Origin: Streptomyces maremycinicus
GTDB lineage: Bacteria > Actinomycetota > Actinomycetes > Streptomycetales > Streptomycetaceae
Length of the DNA stretch: 64,000 nucleotides
Direction: 5' to 3'
Assembly (NCBI RefSeq): GCF_001184025.1
Contig: NZ_BBYG01000011.1
Span: 455,574 to 519,573 of the forward strand
The notes below the pieces were generated by a model that was given only the letters and a program-made list of their open reading frames with translations, was not told where the DNA came from and ran no database searches. Every line of letters starts with the position of its first letter. Position 1 is the stretch's first letter. The position numbers were made by a program, and so were the translations under genes. Shown one piece after another: positions 17,502 to 25,657 of this stretch.

Positions 17502-18295
17502 TCGAGGAGCTTTTGCCGGAGTCGGTCGTGGCGGTCGAGGCCTTCGGCGAGGAGGGCGTCCGCGAGTTCGGGAGCGCGCCGCTGTTCCCGCAGGAGGAGG
17601 CGCTGGTGGCGCGGGCGGTCGCCAAGCGCCGCCGTGAGTTCACCGTCGTACGCTCCTGCGCCCGGCGCGCCATGGAGAAGCTCGGCGTGCCCGCGCAGCC
17701 CGTGCTGCCCGGTGAGCGCGGCGCCCCGCAGTGGCCGGACGGGCTGACGGGCAGCATGACCCACTGCGCGGGCTACTGCGCGGCCGCCCTGGTCCGGGCC
17801 GCCGACCTGGCCTCTCTCGGTATCGACGCCGAACCCCACGAGCCGCTTCCCGAGGGCGTCCTGGCCGCCATCGCCCTGCCGGCCGAGGCGGAGCGGCTCG
17901 GCCGGCTGGCCCAGGCCCGTCCCGAGGTGCACTGGGACCGGCTGCTGTTCAGTGCCAAGGAGTCCGTCTACAAGGCGTGGTTCCCGCTCACCCGCAAGTG
18001 GCTGGACTTCAGCGAGGCGGACATCGAGCTCACCCCGGCCTCCGCCCCCGTCCCGCCTTCCGCCCCCGTTCCGGCGTCCGCCCCCGTTCCGCCTTCCGCC
18101 CCCGTTCCGTCCTCCGCCTCCCTTCCGGCCGCCGCCTTCGCGACCGGTCCCGCCGACGGCTCGTACGGTGTCTTCCGCGCCCGGCTGCTCGTCCCCGGGC
18201 CGGTGGTCGGCGGCCACCGGCTCGGTCACTTCGACGGCCGCTGGAGCGTGCGGCGAGGGCTGGTGGCCACGGCGGTCACCGTGCACCACACCTGA
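17498..18295 (+). CDS. 4'-phosphopantetheinyl transferase (Sfp/EntD type)
   Basis: Transfers the phosphopantetheine arm of CoA to carrier proteins of polyketide, peptide or fatty-acid synthases. The 265-residue protein has the EntD-like N-terminus with RRREFTVVRSCARRAM, TGSMTHCAGYCAAA, the Mg-binding GIDAEP (about 108) and the catalytic FSAKESVYKAWFPL (about 151). The GTG start overlaps the phosphoesterase stop. Typical Sfp/EntD proteins have about 225 residues; the excess is a Pro/Ala/Ser repeat of about 30 residues near 182-211 (period SAPVPx), encoded by an 18-bp tandem repeat. It sits outside the catalytic motifs, so activity is probably kept. Confidence 0.93.
   Translation: MIEELLPESVVAVEAFGEEGVREFGSAPLFPQEEALVARAVAKRRREFTVVRSCARRAMEKLGVPAQPVLPGERGAPQWPDGLTGSMTHCAGYCAAALVRAADLASLGIDAEPHEPLPEGVLAAIALPAEAERLGRLAQARPEVHWDRLLFSAKESVYKAWFPLTRKWLDFSEADIELTPASAPVPPSAPVPASAPVPPSAPVPSSASLPAAAFATGPADGSYGVFRARLLVPGPVVGGHRLGHFDGRWSVRRGLVATAVTVHHT
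18041..18130 (+). repeat. 18-bp coding tandem repeat within the PPTase gene
   Basis: Five adjoining 18-bp units, the first four nearly identical (TCCGCCCCCGTTCCGCCT type), encode degenerate SAPVPx hexapeptides. The unit length is a multiple of three, so copy number can change without a frameshift. Confidence 0.85.
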
Positions 18296-18317
18296 GGCGG
18301 CGGGCCGCCCCCGGGGA

Positions 18318-18578
18318 TCACCGGCCCGGGTACCAGGTGTGCAGGAGCCGGAAGAACTCCTCCTCGTTGCCCGCCAGTCCCGCCGCGGCCAGGGCCTGTT
18401 CGGCCTCGGCCAGGACGGCCGGCGGCACCACCGGGGGCAGCCGGTCCTGCGGCGCACCGGAGGCGCCCGCGTCCTCGCCGCCGTCCTCGTCGCCGAAGGC
18501 GGCACGGACGGTGTGCAGCAGCCGCAGGTAGGCCTGGACGGCGGTGCGCTCGCGGTCGGTCAGTACGGCAGTGGGCAT
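18318..18578 (-). CDS. Small conserved-looking hypothetical protein
   Basis: An 86-residue protein of unknown function. The codon pattern is Streptomyces-like and a GGGGAG site lies nine bases before the ATG. It has an N-terminal helix (TDRERTAVQAYLRLLHTV), a Gly/Asp-rich centre and a C-terminal helix ending in EEEFFRLLHTWYPGR, with the motif LLHT repeated at both ends. There is no signal or membrane segment. It is convergent with the PPTase gene and stands alone. Confidence 0.65.
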   Translation of the reverse strand: MPTAVLTDRERTAVQAYLRLLHTVRAAFGDEDGGEDAGASGAPQDRLPPVVPPAVLAEAEQALAAAGLAGNEEEFFRLLHTWYPGR

Positions 18579-18816
18579 CGGTCGGCTCTCCCCGTGTCGG
18601 CGTCGTGTCCCCCGCGCCCGACGGCGCGTACGCCCCCATACGGCGGCGCACCCCCCAGCTTGCCGCCCACCACTGACAATCCGGTCCGACCCGGCCTCCG
18701 TTCGCCCGCTTAGCGGAGCTGAAACCTCCTGGAAATCCCCTGGTGGAAAGGGGTTCTACGCTGGGGAGAAGGGCTTTCGGCGGCTCGCCGGGGCCACGGG
18801 TACAGGAGGCGAGCAG

Positions 18817-19848
18817 GTGGTCGATGTCCCGCAGCGGCGCCCGTCGCGCGCCACCAGGCTGCGCCCGGTCGGCGACGCCGAACTGGAGCTGCGCCACCGG
18901 GTCGTGCACGGTTACCGGCGTGCCTTCCGCATGGCCGGGGAAGGTCCCGCGCTGGTCCTCGTCCACGGTATCGGCGACTCCTCGCGGACCTGGACCGAGC
19001 TGATCCCCGACCTGGCCCGCACCCACACGGTCATCGCCCCGGACCTTCTCGGCCACGGGGCCTCGGACAAGCCCCGCGCCGACTACTCGGTGGCCGCGTA
19101 CGCCAACGGGCTGCGCGATCTGCTCAGCGCGCTCGGCATCGAGTCGGCGACCCTGGTCGGGCATTCGCTGGGCGGGGGGGTGGCGATGCAGTTCGCGTAC
19201 CAGTTCCCCGAGCGCACCGAACGGCTGATCCTCGTCAGCGCGGGCGGCGTCGGCCGCGAGGTCAACCCGGCCCTGCGGCTGGTCTCGCTGCCGGGCGCCC
19301 ATCTGGCGCTGTCCGCGCTGCGATTGCCGGGCGCACGCTTCCAGGTCGGTCTCGCCGTCGGTCTGATGAGGCTGCTGGACACCGATCTCGGCCAGGACGC
19401 CCCCGATCTGCTCCACCTCGTCGACGCCCTGCCGGACGCGACCGCGCGCAACGCCTTCATCCGTACCCTGCGTGCGGTCGTCGACTGGCGTGGCCAGGTC
19501 GTGACCATGCTCGACCGCTGCTATCTGACGGCCGGCCTGCCGACGATGCTGCTGTGGGGCGACCGGGACAGCGTGGTGCCCGTGCGGCACGCGTACGGCG
19601 CCCACGAGGCGATGCCCGGCAGCCGGCTGGAGATCTTCGAGGGGGCCGGTCACTTCCCGTTCCACAGCGACCCCGCCCGGTTCCGCGCCCTCGTCGAGGA
19701 GTTCACCCGCACCACGGCCCCGGCCGACTGGAGCCGTGACCACTGGCGCCGGCTCCTTCGCGAGGGCAGGCCCGGAACGGGGACGACGGGTCCGCCGGAC
19801 GGCACGGAACGGGACCGGCGCGAGGCGAGCGAGCGCAGCGCGACCTGA
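18817..19848 (+). CDS. Alpha/beta hydrolase
   Basis: A 343-residue alpha/beta-hydrolase fold enzyme. The catalytic elements are the oxyanion segment LVLVHGIGDSSRTW, the nucleophile elbow VGHSLGGG (Ser near 116), the acid in WGDRDSVVP, and the His in GAGHFPFHSDP. The start is the GTG with AGGAGG seven bases upstream; the long open frame before it is not coding. The C-terminal 35 residues are charged and disordered. No signal peptide is seen. It resembles epoxide hydrolase or haloperoxidase-like esterases, but the substrate is unknown, and it is monocistronic. Confidence 0.9.
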   Translation: MVDVPQRRPSRATRLRPVGDAELELRHRVVHGYRRAFRMAGEGPALVLVHGIGDSSRTWTELIPDLARTHTVIAPDLLGHGASDKPRADYSVAAYANGLRDLLSALGIESATLVGHSLGGGVAMQFAYQFPERTERLILVSAGGVGREVNPALRLVSLPGAHLALSALRLPGARFQVGLAVGLMRLLDTDLGQDAPDLLHLVDALPDATARNAFIRTLRAVVDWRGQVVTMLDRCYLTAGLPTMLLWGDRDSVVPVRHAYGAHEAMPGSRLEIFEGAGHFPFHSDPARFRALVEEFTRTTAPADWSRDHWRRLLREGRPGTGTTGPPDGTERDRREASERSAT

Positions 19849-19932
19849 CGGCCGTCCGCGACAGCCGACAGGGCATCCGCCGGGGGCAGCCGCCCGCGAC
19901 AGCCGTCCGGGTGCTCCGCCGGCCGGGCGGTG

Positions 19933-20475
19933 CTACGGCCCCAGGTAGCCCAGCGACGCCTCGATGCGCCCGGCCAGATGGTCCCGCTGGCCCCGTTCCC
20001 GCGGCGACGAACCCGGGAGCCAGGTACGGCACTTGCTGGCGAGCAGCAGGCCGAAGCTCTCGGCCTCCCGCTCGTCGGTGAGGTCGAAACGCGTGCGCGC
20101 GGCGACGCTGCGCACCGTCGCCCGGAGATCCGCCCCGTCGCTGAGTAAACGGGCCGCCACCGCGGCACCCTCGACGTGGTGCCCGCAGTGACCCGCCTTC
20201 ATGTGCCACAGCTCATGGCCCAGGATCACCAACTGGTGCTCCGGTGCGGTGCGTTCCTCGACGACCACGAGGTCCTGGTCGGCCATGTCGAGCCACAGAC
20301 CGCTGGCGGTGTCGGCCGGGAAGGGGGCCATGCGGAAGTGCACCGGGCGGCCCCGCCGTCTGCTCATCCCGTCGCACAGGGCGGTGTACAGGTCGGCCGG
20401 CACGGCGGGGGCCGGCAGGCTCAGTTCCGCGACCAACTCGCCGCTGAGGCGGCGCATTTCCCTGGCGATGCTCAC
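19933..20475 (-). CDS. ImmA/IrrE-type metallopeptidase-like protein
   Basis: A 180-residue protein with the zinc motif ILGHELWHMKAGHC (HExxH near residues 90-94), as in ImmA/IrrE peptidases, which cleave or inactivate partner XRE repressors. Downstream residues DEREAESFGLLLASK supply the expected third ligand region (E-x2-A-x3-A). The GTG start was picked for GGGGGAG just upstream; an earlier GTG overlapping the stop of the HTH gene is possible. It is encoded directly after an XRE-type regulator on the same strand, the usual arrangement for this family. Streptomyces genomes often carry several such pairs, sometimes annotated as toxin components, but toxicity is unproven. Confidence 0.8.
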   Translation of the reverse strand: MSIAREMRRLSGELVAELSLPAPAVPADLYTALCDGMSRRRGRPVHFRMAPFPADTASGLWLDMADQDLVVVEERTAPEHQLVILGHELWHMKAGHCGHHVEGAAVAARLLSDGADLRATVRSVAARTRFDLTDEREAESFGLLLASKCRTWLPGSSPRERGQRDHLAGRIEASLGYLGP

Positions 20476-20489
20476 AGTTCTCCCCCGGA

Positions 20490-21143
20490 TCACGACTCGG
20501 GCCGCTTCACGCTCTCCAGGAGCATGTCCAGCCACTCGGCGACCTTGTCGCGGTGCTGGTCGGTGGGCAGCTGGGCGGCCCGCCAGGCGATCCCGCGCAC
20601 GCCGTGGTCTTGCAGCAGCCGCTCGAGCGGATCCTCGGCGGCCGCGGCGGCCTCCCGGGCGGCGAGCTTCTGGAGCAGCTCCTGCTCGATGTGCTGGAGG
20701 GCTCCCGCGAGCGCCTCCGGGTCCTCGGCCGTGAGGAAGCCCGCGTGCACCCGGAAGAAGCGCTGGAGGGCGTCGCAGTGCTCCATGGTGGGCCGCCGGT
20801 CGCCGTTGATGAGGGCGCCCGCCTGCTGGCGCGACATACCGGCGCCGTCGGCGATCTCCTGCTGCGTGTACTTACGGCCGTTCGGCTTGAGCCGGGTGCG
20901 GCGCAGCAGGTCCAGCCGCTGCAAGAAGCGGGCCTGCACATCGGGCTCACCGGCGGGCCGGCCGCTCAGCAGGGCCTTGACCACCGACTCCGGGACACCG
21001 GAGGCGACGGACAGCCGCCCGGTGCCGAAGACCTCCGCGTGCGGCACGCCGAGCCGGTCGGCGAGCGCGGCGACCCGGGCGACGACGGCCGACATCAGCA
21101 CCGTCGCCGCGGCGCCCGGAACCTCGAAGCCATCCTCCGCCAC
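20490..21143 (-). CDS. XRE-type helix-turn-helix regulator
   Basis: A 217-residue DNA-binding protein. The helix-turn-helix is central (KYTQQEIADGAGMSRQQAGA, about 100-120), preceded by an N-terminal helical domain and followed by an acidic, Ala-rich helix (QELLQKLAAREAAAAAEDP). The GTG start has AGGAG spaced eight bases; an ORF eight codons longer is possible. It is followed at once by the IrrE-like peptidase gene, which probably controls its stability. A palindrome GCCACAACTGTGGC at 21259-21272 upstream is a candidate self-operator. Confidence 0.82.
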   Translation of the reverse strand: MAEDGFEVPGAAATVLMSAVVARVAALADRLGVPHAEVFGTGRLSVASGVPESVVKALLSGRPAGEPDVQARFLQRLDLLRRTRLKPNGRKYTQQEIADGAGMSRQQAGALINGDRRPTMEHCDALQRFFRVHAGFLTAEDPEALAGALQHIEQELLQKLAAREAAAAAEDPLERLLQDHGVRGIAWRAAQLPTDQHRDKVAEWLDMLLESVKRPES

Positions 21144-21310
21144 CGACAGGTCTCCTAGGTCTCTCACGTCCCTCTCACAGGCACACGATCACCAGAACGG
21201 ACGGTCGCCGTGAACTGCGTGGAGAGTAGCCCGTCTTTCGAACTCACATCCAGGTCTCGCCACAACTGTGGCCAATTTCAGCCGTCAACCAGCACGGAAT
21301 GCCACGATAG

Positions 21311-21340
21311 TTGACACCGATCGCGTCGGGGCAGCAGGAT
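21311..21340 (+). promoter_or_regulatory. Promoter of the MmyB-like gene
   Basis: TTGACA (21311-21316), an 18-bp spacer and CAGGAT (21335-21340) match the Streptomyces vegetative consensus very well. The start codon is at 21387, leaving a leader of about 40 bases. Confidence 0.75.
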
Positions 21341-21386
21341 CGGGGCGCCGCGTGAAGGCCGCATAGGCAAGAGGGGTGACCTCCCG

Positions 21387-22055
21387 ATGGCATATCAGGC
21401 AGGTGGGCAGCGGTCCGTACCGCGGCCCGTCCCCGAGAGTCTTGAGGCCCAGGCGTATCTGCACGACTACGCCGCATACCTGGAGGCCGTCCCCTTCCCG
21501 TCCGTCGTCCTCGACCACCGCTGGGACGTCGTTCTCTCCAACGACGCTTTCGCGTCACTTTTCCGGGAGGTGGGCCCGCATCCCACGGCCCTGCCCGGCG
21601 ACAACTTCCTGCGTTTCGTCCTCTTCCATCCCGACGCCCCCTCGGTCCTCGGGGACCACGAGGCCGGCTGGTGCCTGCCGATGCTCGCCCGCTTCGCCGC
21701 CGCCGTGGAGCGGCACGCCCACGACCACGGGCTCCAGGCGATCCGCCGCGAGATCGCCCAGGACCCGATCATGGAGGCCGCCTACCGCCACGGGCTGCCG
21801 CACTGGATCCGCGCGGTCGGCGAGGAGGCCGTCGAGCACGACGGGGCGGTCCGGCCCCTGCTGCACCCCGACCCGCGCTGGGGCGCCACGGAGTGCCGCA
21901 TCGTCTGCGACACCCCCAGGACCCTGCACGACATGGGGTACACCCGGCTGACGATGGTGCTGCGCGCCACCCGCCCGACCCCGCTGCCCCGCAGGACGCG
22001 CGCCGCGCGCCGTACCGCGAGCCACCTCAGCGTGGTCCCGGCACCCGAGGTCTGA
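21387..22055 (+). CDS. Stand-alone MmyB-like ligand-binding domain protein
   Basis: A 222-residue protein matching the C-terminal PAS-like sensor half of MmyB-type XRE regulators. Characteristic stretches are LEAVPFPSVVLDHRWDVVLSN, NFLRFVLFHPDAPSVLGDHE and the later DPRWGATECRIVCDTPRTLH. The usual N-terminal helix-turn-helix is missing: only about 25 residues precede the sensor domain. It could bind a small molecule and act through another regulator, or it may be a decayed regulator; the intact frame and good promoter favour a working protein. It is divergent from the XRE/IrrE pair, so joint function is possible. Confidence 0.78.
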   Translation: MAYQAGGQRSVPRPVPESLEAQAYLHDYAAYLEAVPFPSVVLDHRWDVVLSNDAFASLFREVGPHPTALPGDNFLRFVLFHPDAPSVLGDHEAGWCLPMLARFAAAVERHAHDHGLQAIRREIAQDPIMEAAYRHGLPHWIRAVGEEAVEHDGAVRPLLHPDPRWGATECRIVCDTPRTLHDMGYTRLTMVLRATRPTPLPRRTRAARRTASHLSVVPAPEV

Positions 22056-22057
22056 CC

Positions 22058-22092
22058 GGGCACCGTCGGCGTTCAGGTCGCCGACGGCGCCC
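22058..22092. terminator. Bidirectional terminator between convergent genes
   Basis: CCGTCGGCG (22063-22071) pairs with CGCCGACGG (22079-22087); after a one-base mismatch, GGGC and GCCC extend the stem. It lies exactly between the MmyB-like gene and the ABC ATPase gene. Confidence 0.75.
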
Positions 22093-22113
22093 GGGTCGGC
22101 ACCGCGCGCGGAA

Positions 22114-22932
22114 TCACGCCGGCGGCGCGTCCGACTTCGTGAGGCGGTCCACCGGGGTGTCGCGCTTCGCCGCCTGGATCTGCTCGTACACCCGGGTGCG
22201 CAGTTCCGCGAAGCGCGGCGCCACCCGCGTGTGCAACTGGTCGCGCTCCGGCGGGAGGTCGACCGTCAGCTGCTCCCGGACGACCGTCGGGGAGGCGGAC
22301 AGGACGACGACCCGCTCGCCGAGGTAGACGGCCTCGTCGATGTCGTGGGTGACGAACAGGATGGTGATCCCGCGCTCCCGCCACAGACCCCGGACCAGGT
22401 CCTCCAGATCGGCGCGGGTCTGCGCGTCCACCGCGGCGAACGGCTCGTCCATCAGCAGCACCCGGGGCTCGTAGGCGAGCGCGCGGGCGATCGCCACCCG
22501 CTGCTGCATCCCGCCCGACAGCTGCCACGGGTACGCGGAGAGCGCGTCCTCCAGGCCGACCGAACGCAGGGCGTCCGCGACCAGTTCGCGTCGTAGGCCC
22601 TTGGGCAACCTCTTCTGTTTCAGCGGGAGTTCGACGTTCTCGCCGACCCGCATCCACGGGAACAGGCTGCGTCCGTACTCCTGGAAGACGAACGCCATGT
22701 CCGGCGGCGGCCCGGTCACCCTGCGCCCCTCCAGGAGCACTTCGCCCGAGGTCGGGGTGAGCAGTCCGGCCATGCACTTCAGCAGGGTCGTCTTGCCGCA
22801 GCCCGACGGGCCGACGAGGCAGACGAGTTCACCGGCCTCGACGGTGAAGGTGAGGTCGCGCACCGCCTCCACCCGGCGCCCTGACCCCTCGTAGACCTTC
22901 CGCAGGCCGGACACTGCAAGACGCGGGTGCAT
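22114..22932 (-). CDS. ABC transporter ATPase, NitT/TauT (SsuB) type
   Basis: The ATP-hydrolysing subunit of an importer, 272 residues. Walker A GPSGCGKTT, Q-loop FVFQEYGRSLFPW, signature LSGGMQQRVAIARAL, Walker B VLLMDEPFAAVD and the switch His in VTHDIDEAVYLG are all intact. The ATG has AAAGGG seven bases before it. It is the last gene of a four-gene operon (binding lipoprotein, two permeases, ATPase). The family imports nitrate, taurine, sulfonates, thiamine precursors or aromatic acids; the context of an aromatic oxygenase favours an aromatic substrate, which is inferred. Confidence 0.93.
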   Translation of the reverse strand: MHPRLAVSGLRKVYEGSGRRVEAVRDLTFTVEAGELVCLVGPSGCGKTTLLKCMAGLLTPTSGEVLLEGRRVTGPPPDMAFVFQEYGRSLFPWMRVGENVELPLKQKRLPKGLRRELVADALRSVGLEDALSAYPWQLSGGMQQRVAIARALAYEPRVLLMDEPFAAVDAQTRADLEDLVRGLWRERGITILFVTHDIDEAVYLGERVVVLSASPTVVREQLTVDLPPERDQLHTRVAPRFAELRTRVYEQIQAAKRDTPVDRLTKSDAPPA

Positions 22933-22952
22933 GGAACGCCCTTTCGCGAGGG

Positions 22953-23771
22953 TCACGGGGACCGCCGGGTGGATGCGCGCAGACCGTGGTACCAGCCGAG
23001 CACCCGGCGCTCCACGATCCGGAAGAGCACCGACAGGACGAAGCCCAGGAGACCGAGCACCAGGATCCCGGTCCACATGTCGGGTATGGCGAAACCGCGC
23101 TGGAACTGCACGATGGTGAAGCCGAGCCCGTTGCTCGCGGCGAACATCTCGCTGATGACCATCAGGATGATGCCGATCGACAGCGCCTGGCGCAGCCCCG
23201 CGAAGATCTGCGGGCTCGCCGACGGCAGCACCACGTCGCGCAACCGGGCGACGCCCGTGATGCCGTAGGACCGCGCCGTCTCCGCCATCACCGGGTCCAC
23301 CGCCCGCACGCCCTCGACCGTGTTGAGCAGCACCGGCCACACACAGCCGCTCGCGATGACGACGACCTTCATGGTGTCGCCGATGCCCGCGAACAGCATG
23401 ATGACCGGCACCAGGACGGGCGGCGGCACCGCCCGCAGGAACTCCAGGACCGGCTCGCACACCGCCCGCACCCGCCGGTGGGAGCCGATGACCGTGCCCA
23501 GCGCCACACCGACGACGGCCGCCGTCGCGTACCCGCCGAGCAGCCGCAGCACGCTCGGCCGGACGTCGGTGCGCAGCCGCTCCGCGGTCCACACGTCGGG
23601 GAAGGCCTTCAGGATCGTGCGCAGCGGCGGCCAGTACACGTTCGTACTGCCGTCGGACGCCACCCACCACACGGTGACCAGCACGGCCGGCAGGGCGAGC
23701 GTGAAGAGCATCCGCAGCAGCACGCGCCGCCAGGCCGCCGCACCCGTTCGGGCGGGGGAGTACCGGCTCAC
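22953..23771 (-). CDS. ABC transporter permease (SsuC/TauC type), second copy
   Basis: A 272-residue permease with about six membrane segments, the first near residues 18-38 (RMLFTLALPAVLVTVWWVAS). The family loop is clear (AVDPVMAETARSYGITGVARL, then DVVLPSASPQIFAG). The GTG overlaps the stop of the preceding permease gene (GTGA). It is paralogous to that neighbour, so the importer pore is probably a heterodimer, which is less common in this family than a homodimer. Confidence 0.92.
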   Translation of the reverse strand: MSRYSPARTGAAAWRRVLLRMLFTLALPAVLVTVWWVASDGSTNVYWPPLRTILKAFPDVWTAERLRTDVRPSVLRLLGGYATAAVVGVALGTVIGSHRRVRAVCEPVLEFLRAVPPPVLVPVIMLFAGIGDTMKVVVIASGCVWPVLLNTVEGVRAVDPVMAETARSYGITGVARLRDVVLPSASPQIFAGLRQALSIGIILMVISEMFAASNGLGFTIVQFQRGFAIPDMWTGILVLGLLGFVLSVLFRIVERRVLGWYHGLRASTRRSP

Positions 23772-24541
23772 ACCGCCACCTCCCCGCGCACCGACTGGTG
23801 CCAGGCCAGCGCGTGCCGCTCCACCGTCCGGGCGCCCACGTTGATCAGCAGCCCCAGCACTCCGGTGACGACGATCAGGGCGTACATCTCGGGCACCGCC
23901 TGCGAGGTCTGCGCGACGGCGATGCGCGCGCCCAACCCCGGTGCTCCGATGACCAGTTCGGCGGTGATGACGAGGATCAGCGCGACGGCCGCCGCGAGCC
24001 GCACGCCGGTCATGACGTACGGCAGCGCGGTCGGCCACAGGACGTGCCGCACTCGCGCCCAGGCGCCGAGTCCGTAGGAGCGGGCCGTCTCCTCGGCGAC
24101 CGGGTCGACGTCCTGGACGCCGTACAGGACCTGGATCAGGATCTGCCAGAACGAGGCGTAGACGACCAGCAACAGGACCGAGCGCAGTTCGGTGCCGTAG
24201 AGCAGCACGGCGAGGGGGATCAGGGCGACGGACGGGATCGGGCGCAGGAACTCGATGGTCGAGGAGGTCGCCTCGCGGAGGTAGGGGACGACCGAGACGA
24301 GCACACCGGCCACGACCCCGGCGCCCACCGCGATCGCCAGACCCAGGGCCCAGCCGGTGAGGGTGTCGCCGAGCGCCGTCCAGAAGGCGGAGTCGGCGAG
24401 TTCGTCGCCCAGCGCGCCGGCGATGCGGCTGGTCGGCGGGAAGTAGGCCTCCTTGACCAGCCCGAGCCGCGGCACCGCCTCGCCCAGGCCGAGGAAGGCC
24501 GCGAGTCCGGCGGCGCCGAGTGCGAGGTTCGTGCCTCTCAC
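23768..24541 (-). CDS. ABC transporter permease (SsuC/TauC type), first copy
   Basis: A 257-residue permease. Its loop reads DVDPVAEETARSYGLGAWAR followed by HVLWPTALPYVMTG, clearly related to but distinct from the next gene. The GTG start overlaps the stop of the binding-protein gene (GTGA), and its own stop overlaps the next permease start, so the whole operon is translationally coupled. Confidence 0.92.
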   Translation of the reverse strand: MRGTNLALGAAGLAAFLGLGEAVPRLGLVKEAYFPPTSRIAGALGDELADSAFWTALGDTLTGWALGLAIAVGAGVVAGVLVSVVPYLREATSSTIEFLRPIPSVALIPLAVLLYGTELRSVLLLVVYASFWQILIQVLYGVQDVDPVAEETARSYGLGAWARVRHVLWPTALPYVMTGVRLAAAVALILVITAELVIGAPGLGARIAVAQTSQAVPEMYALIVVTGVLGLLINVGARTVERHALAWHQSVRGEVAV

Positions 24542-25509
24542 GGCAGCAGCTTCTCCAGGTCCGGGGTCGACTTGAAGAGCTTGTCCTGTTCGCCCAGCTT
24601 CTCCAGCGCCTCGATCGACGCACGGTCGGCCTCGGCGGGCCACTTGGGCAGCGTCACCTGTGCGAGCACCGACGTCGGGATCTTGGTGTAGGTGGTGACG
24701 ATCTGGCGGACCTCGTCCGGGTGCGCGTCGGCGTAGGCGAGCGACTCCGCGGTGGCGTCCTGGAACTTCTTCACCACCTCCGGGTTCTTCTGCGCGTACT
24801 GCGTCGAGGTGAAGTACATGGCGACGGTGAGGTTCGGGGCCACGTCCACCAGCGGCGAGGCGATCTCCACCCCGCCCTGGCTCTTGACGGTCGCCAGCGC
24901 CGGTTCGACGACCATCGCCGCGTCGATCTGCCCGCCGTCCAGCGCGGCGGGCATCTGGTCGAAGGCCAGCTCGACGAACTTCACCTTGTCCGGGTCGCCG
25001 CCCGCCTTGCGCACCGACTCGCGCACGGCGGTCTCGTTGATGTTCTTCAGGGTGTTGATGGCGACCTTCTTGCCCTCCAGGTCCTTCGCGGACTTGAGCG
25101 GGCTGCCCTTCTTCACGGTGATCGCCCCGAAGTCCTTGCCCTGTACGCCCGTCGAGGCGATGCCGTTCGAAACGGCCTGCACGGGAACGTTGTTGGACTG
25201 CGCGACCATCAGGGAGGTCATGTTGCTGAAGCCGAACTGGAACTGGCCGCTGACGACTCCGGGAACGATCGCCGCGCCGCCCTGCGCGGTGGTGATCGAG
25301 AGCTTCAGGCCGTGCTTGGCGTAGAAACCCTGTTTCACGCCCAGATAGACGGGCGCCACGTCGACGATGGGGATGAGTCCGAGTTCGACGGTCGTGGTGC
25401 CCCCGGACGACGAACTCCCGGTGGACGTACCGGAGTCGTCGGACGAGCCACAGGCCGCCGTGGCGAGCAGGATGGTGCCGGTCGCGAGACCGGCGAACAG
25501 ACGACGCAA
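24538..25509 (-). CDS. ABC substrate-binding lipoprotein (SsuA/NMT1 type)
   Basis: The 323-residue substrate-capturing lipoprotein of the importer. The TTG start is well supported: AGGAGGAG lies four to five bases upstream and the signal peptide starts there (LRRLFAGLATGT), ending at the lipobox ATAAC. After a Ser/Gly/Thr linker the NMT1/SsuA fold follows (ELGLIPIVDVAPVYLGVKQG, then FGFSNMTSLMVAQSNNVPV). The DVAPVYLG region matches proteins binding thiamine precursors or organosulfonates, but the ligand is not predictable. It is first in its operon. Confidence 0.92.
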   Translation of the reverse strand: MRRLFAGLATGTILLATAACGSSDDSGTSTGSSSSGGTTTVELGLIPIVDVAPVYLGVKQGFYAKHGLKLSITTAQGGAAIVPGVVSGQFQFGFSNMTSLMVAQSNNVPVQAVSNGIASTGVQGKDFGAITVKKGSPLKSAKDLEGKKVAINTLKNINETAVRESVRKAGGDPDKVKFVELAFDQMPAALDGGQIDAAMVVEPALATVKSQGGVEIASPLVDVAPNLTVAMYFTSTQYAQKNPEVVKKFQDATAESLAYADAHPDEVRQIVTTYTKIPTSVLAQVTLPKWPAEADRASIEALEKLGEQDKLFKSTPDLEKLLP

Positions 25510-25586
25510 GGCTCCTCCTGTGCAGACAACGGTGTTCCGACAGGCTGTGCGCACACCGCACAGTAGTGCTCAATTGGCGTACAGGG

Positions 25587-25616
25587 AACGTAGAGCCCGC
25601 CGTCCGACGGGGTCAA
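25587..25616 (-). promoter_or_regulatory. Putative promoter of the importer operon
   Basis: On the minus strand TTGACC (25616-25611), an 18-bp spacer and TACGTT (25592-25587) form a good promoter about 78 bp before the TTG start. It lies in the intergenic region shared with the IclR gene, so the IclR protein is the likely regulator. Confidence 0.55.
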
Positions 25617-25657
25617 TGCGTTTGGCTGACGAAATTGTTGACAGTTGGGAGGGTGGT

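Noticed and set aside
18544..18816. Upstream extension of the hydrolase frame
   Set aside because: No ribosome site and Arg/Pro-rich content; the GTG with AGGAGG is a better start.
25367..25657. Upstream extension of the IclR frame
   Set aside because: It overlaps the binding-protein signal peptide and the shared promoter; the ATG at 25658 has a good ribosome site and begins the conserved region.
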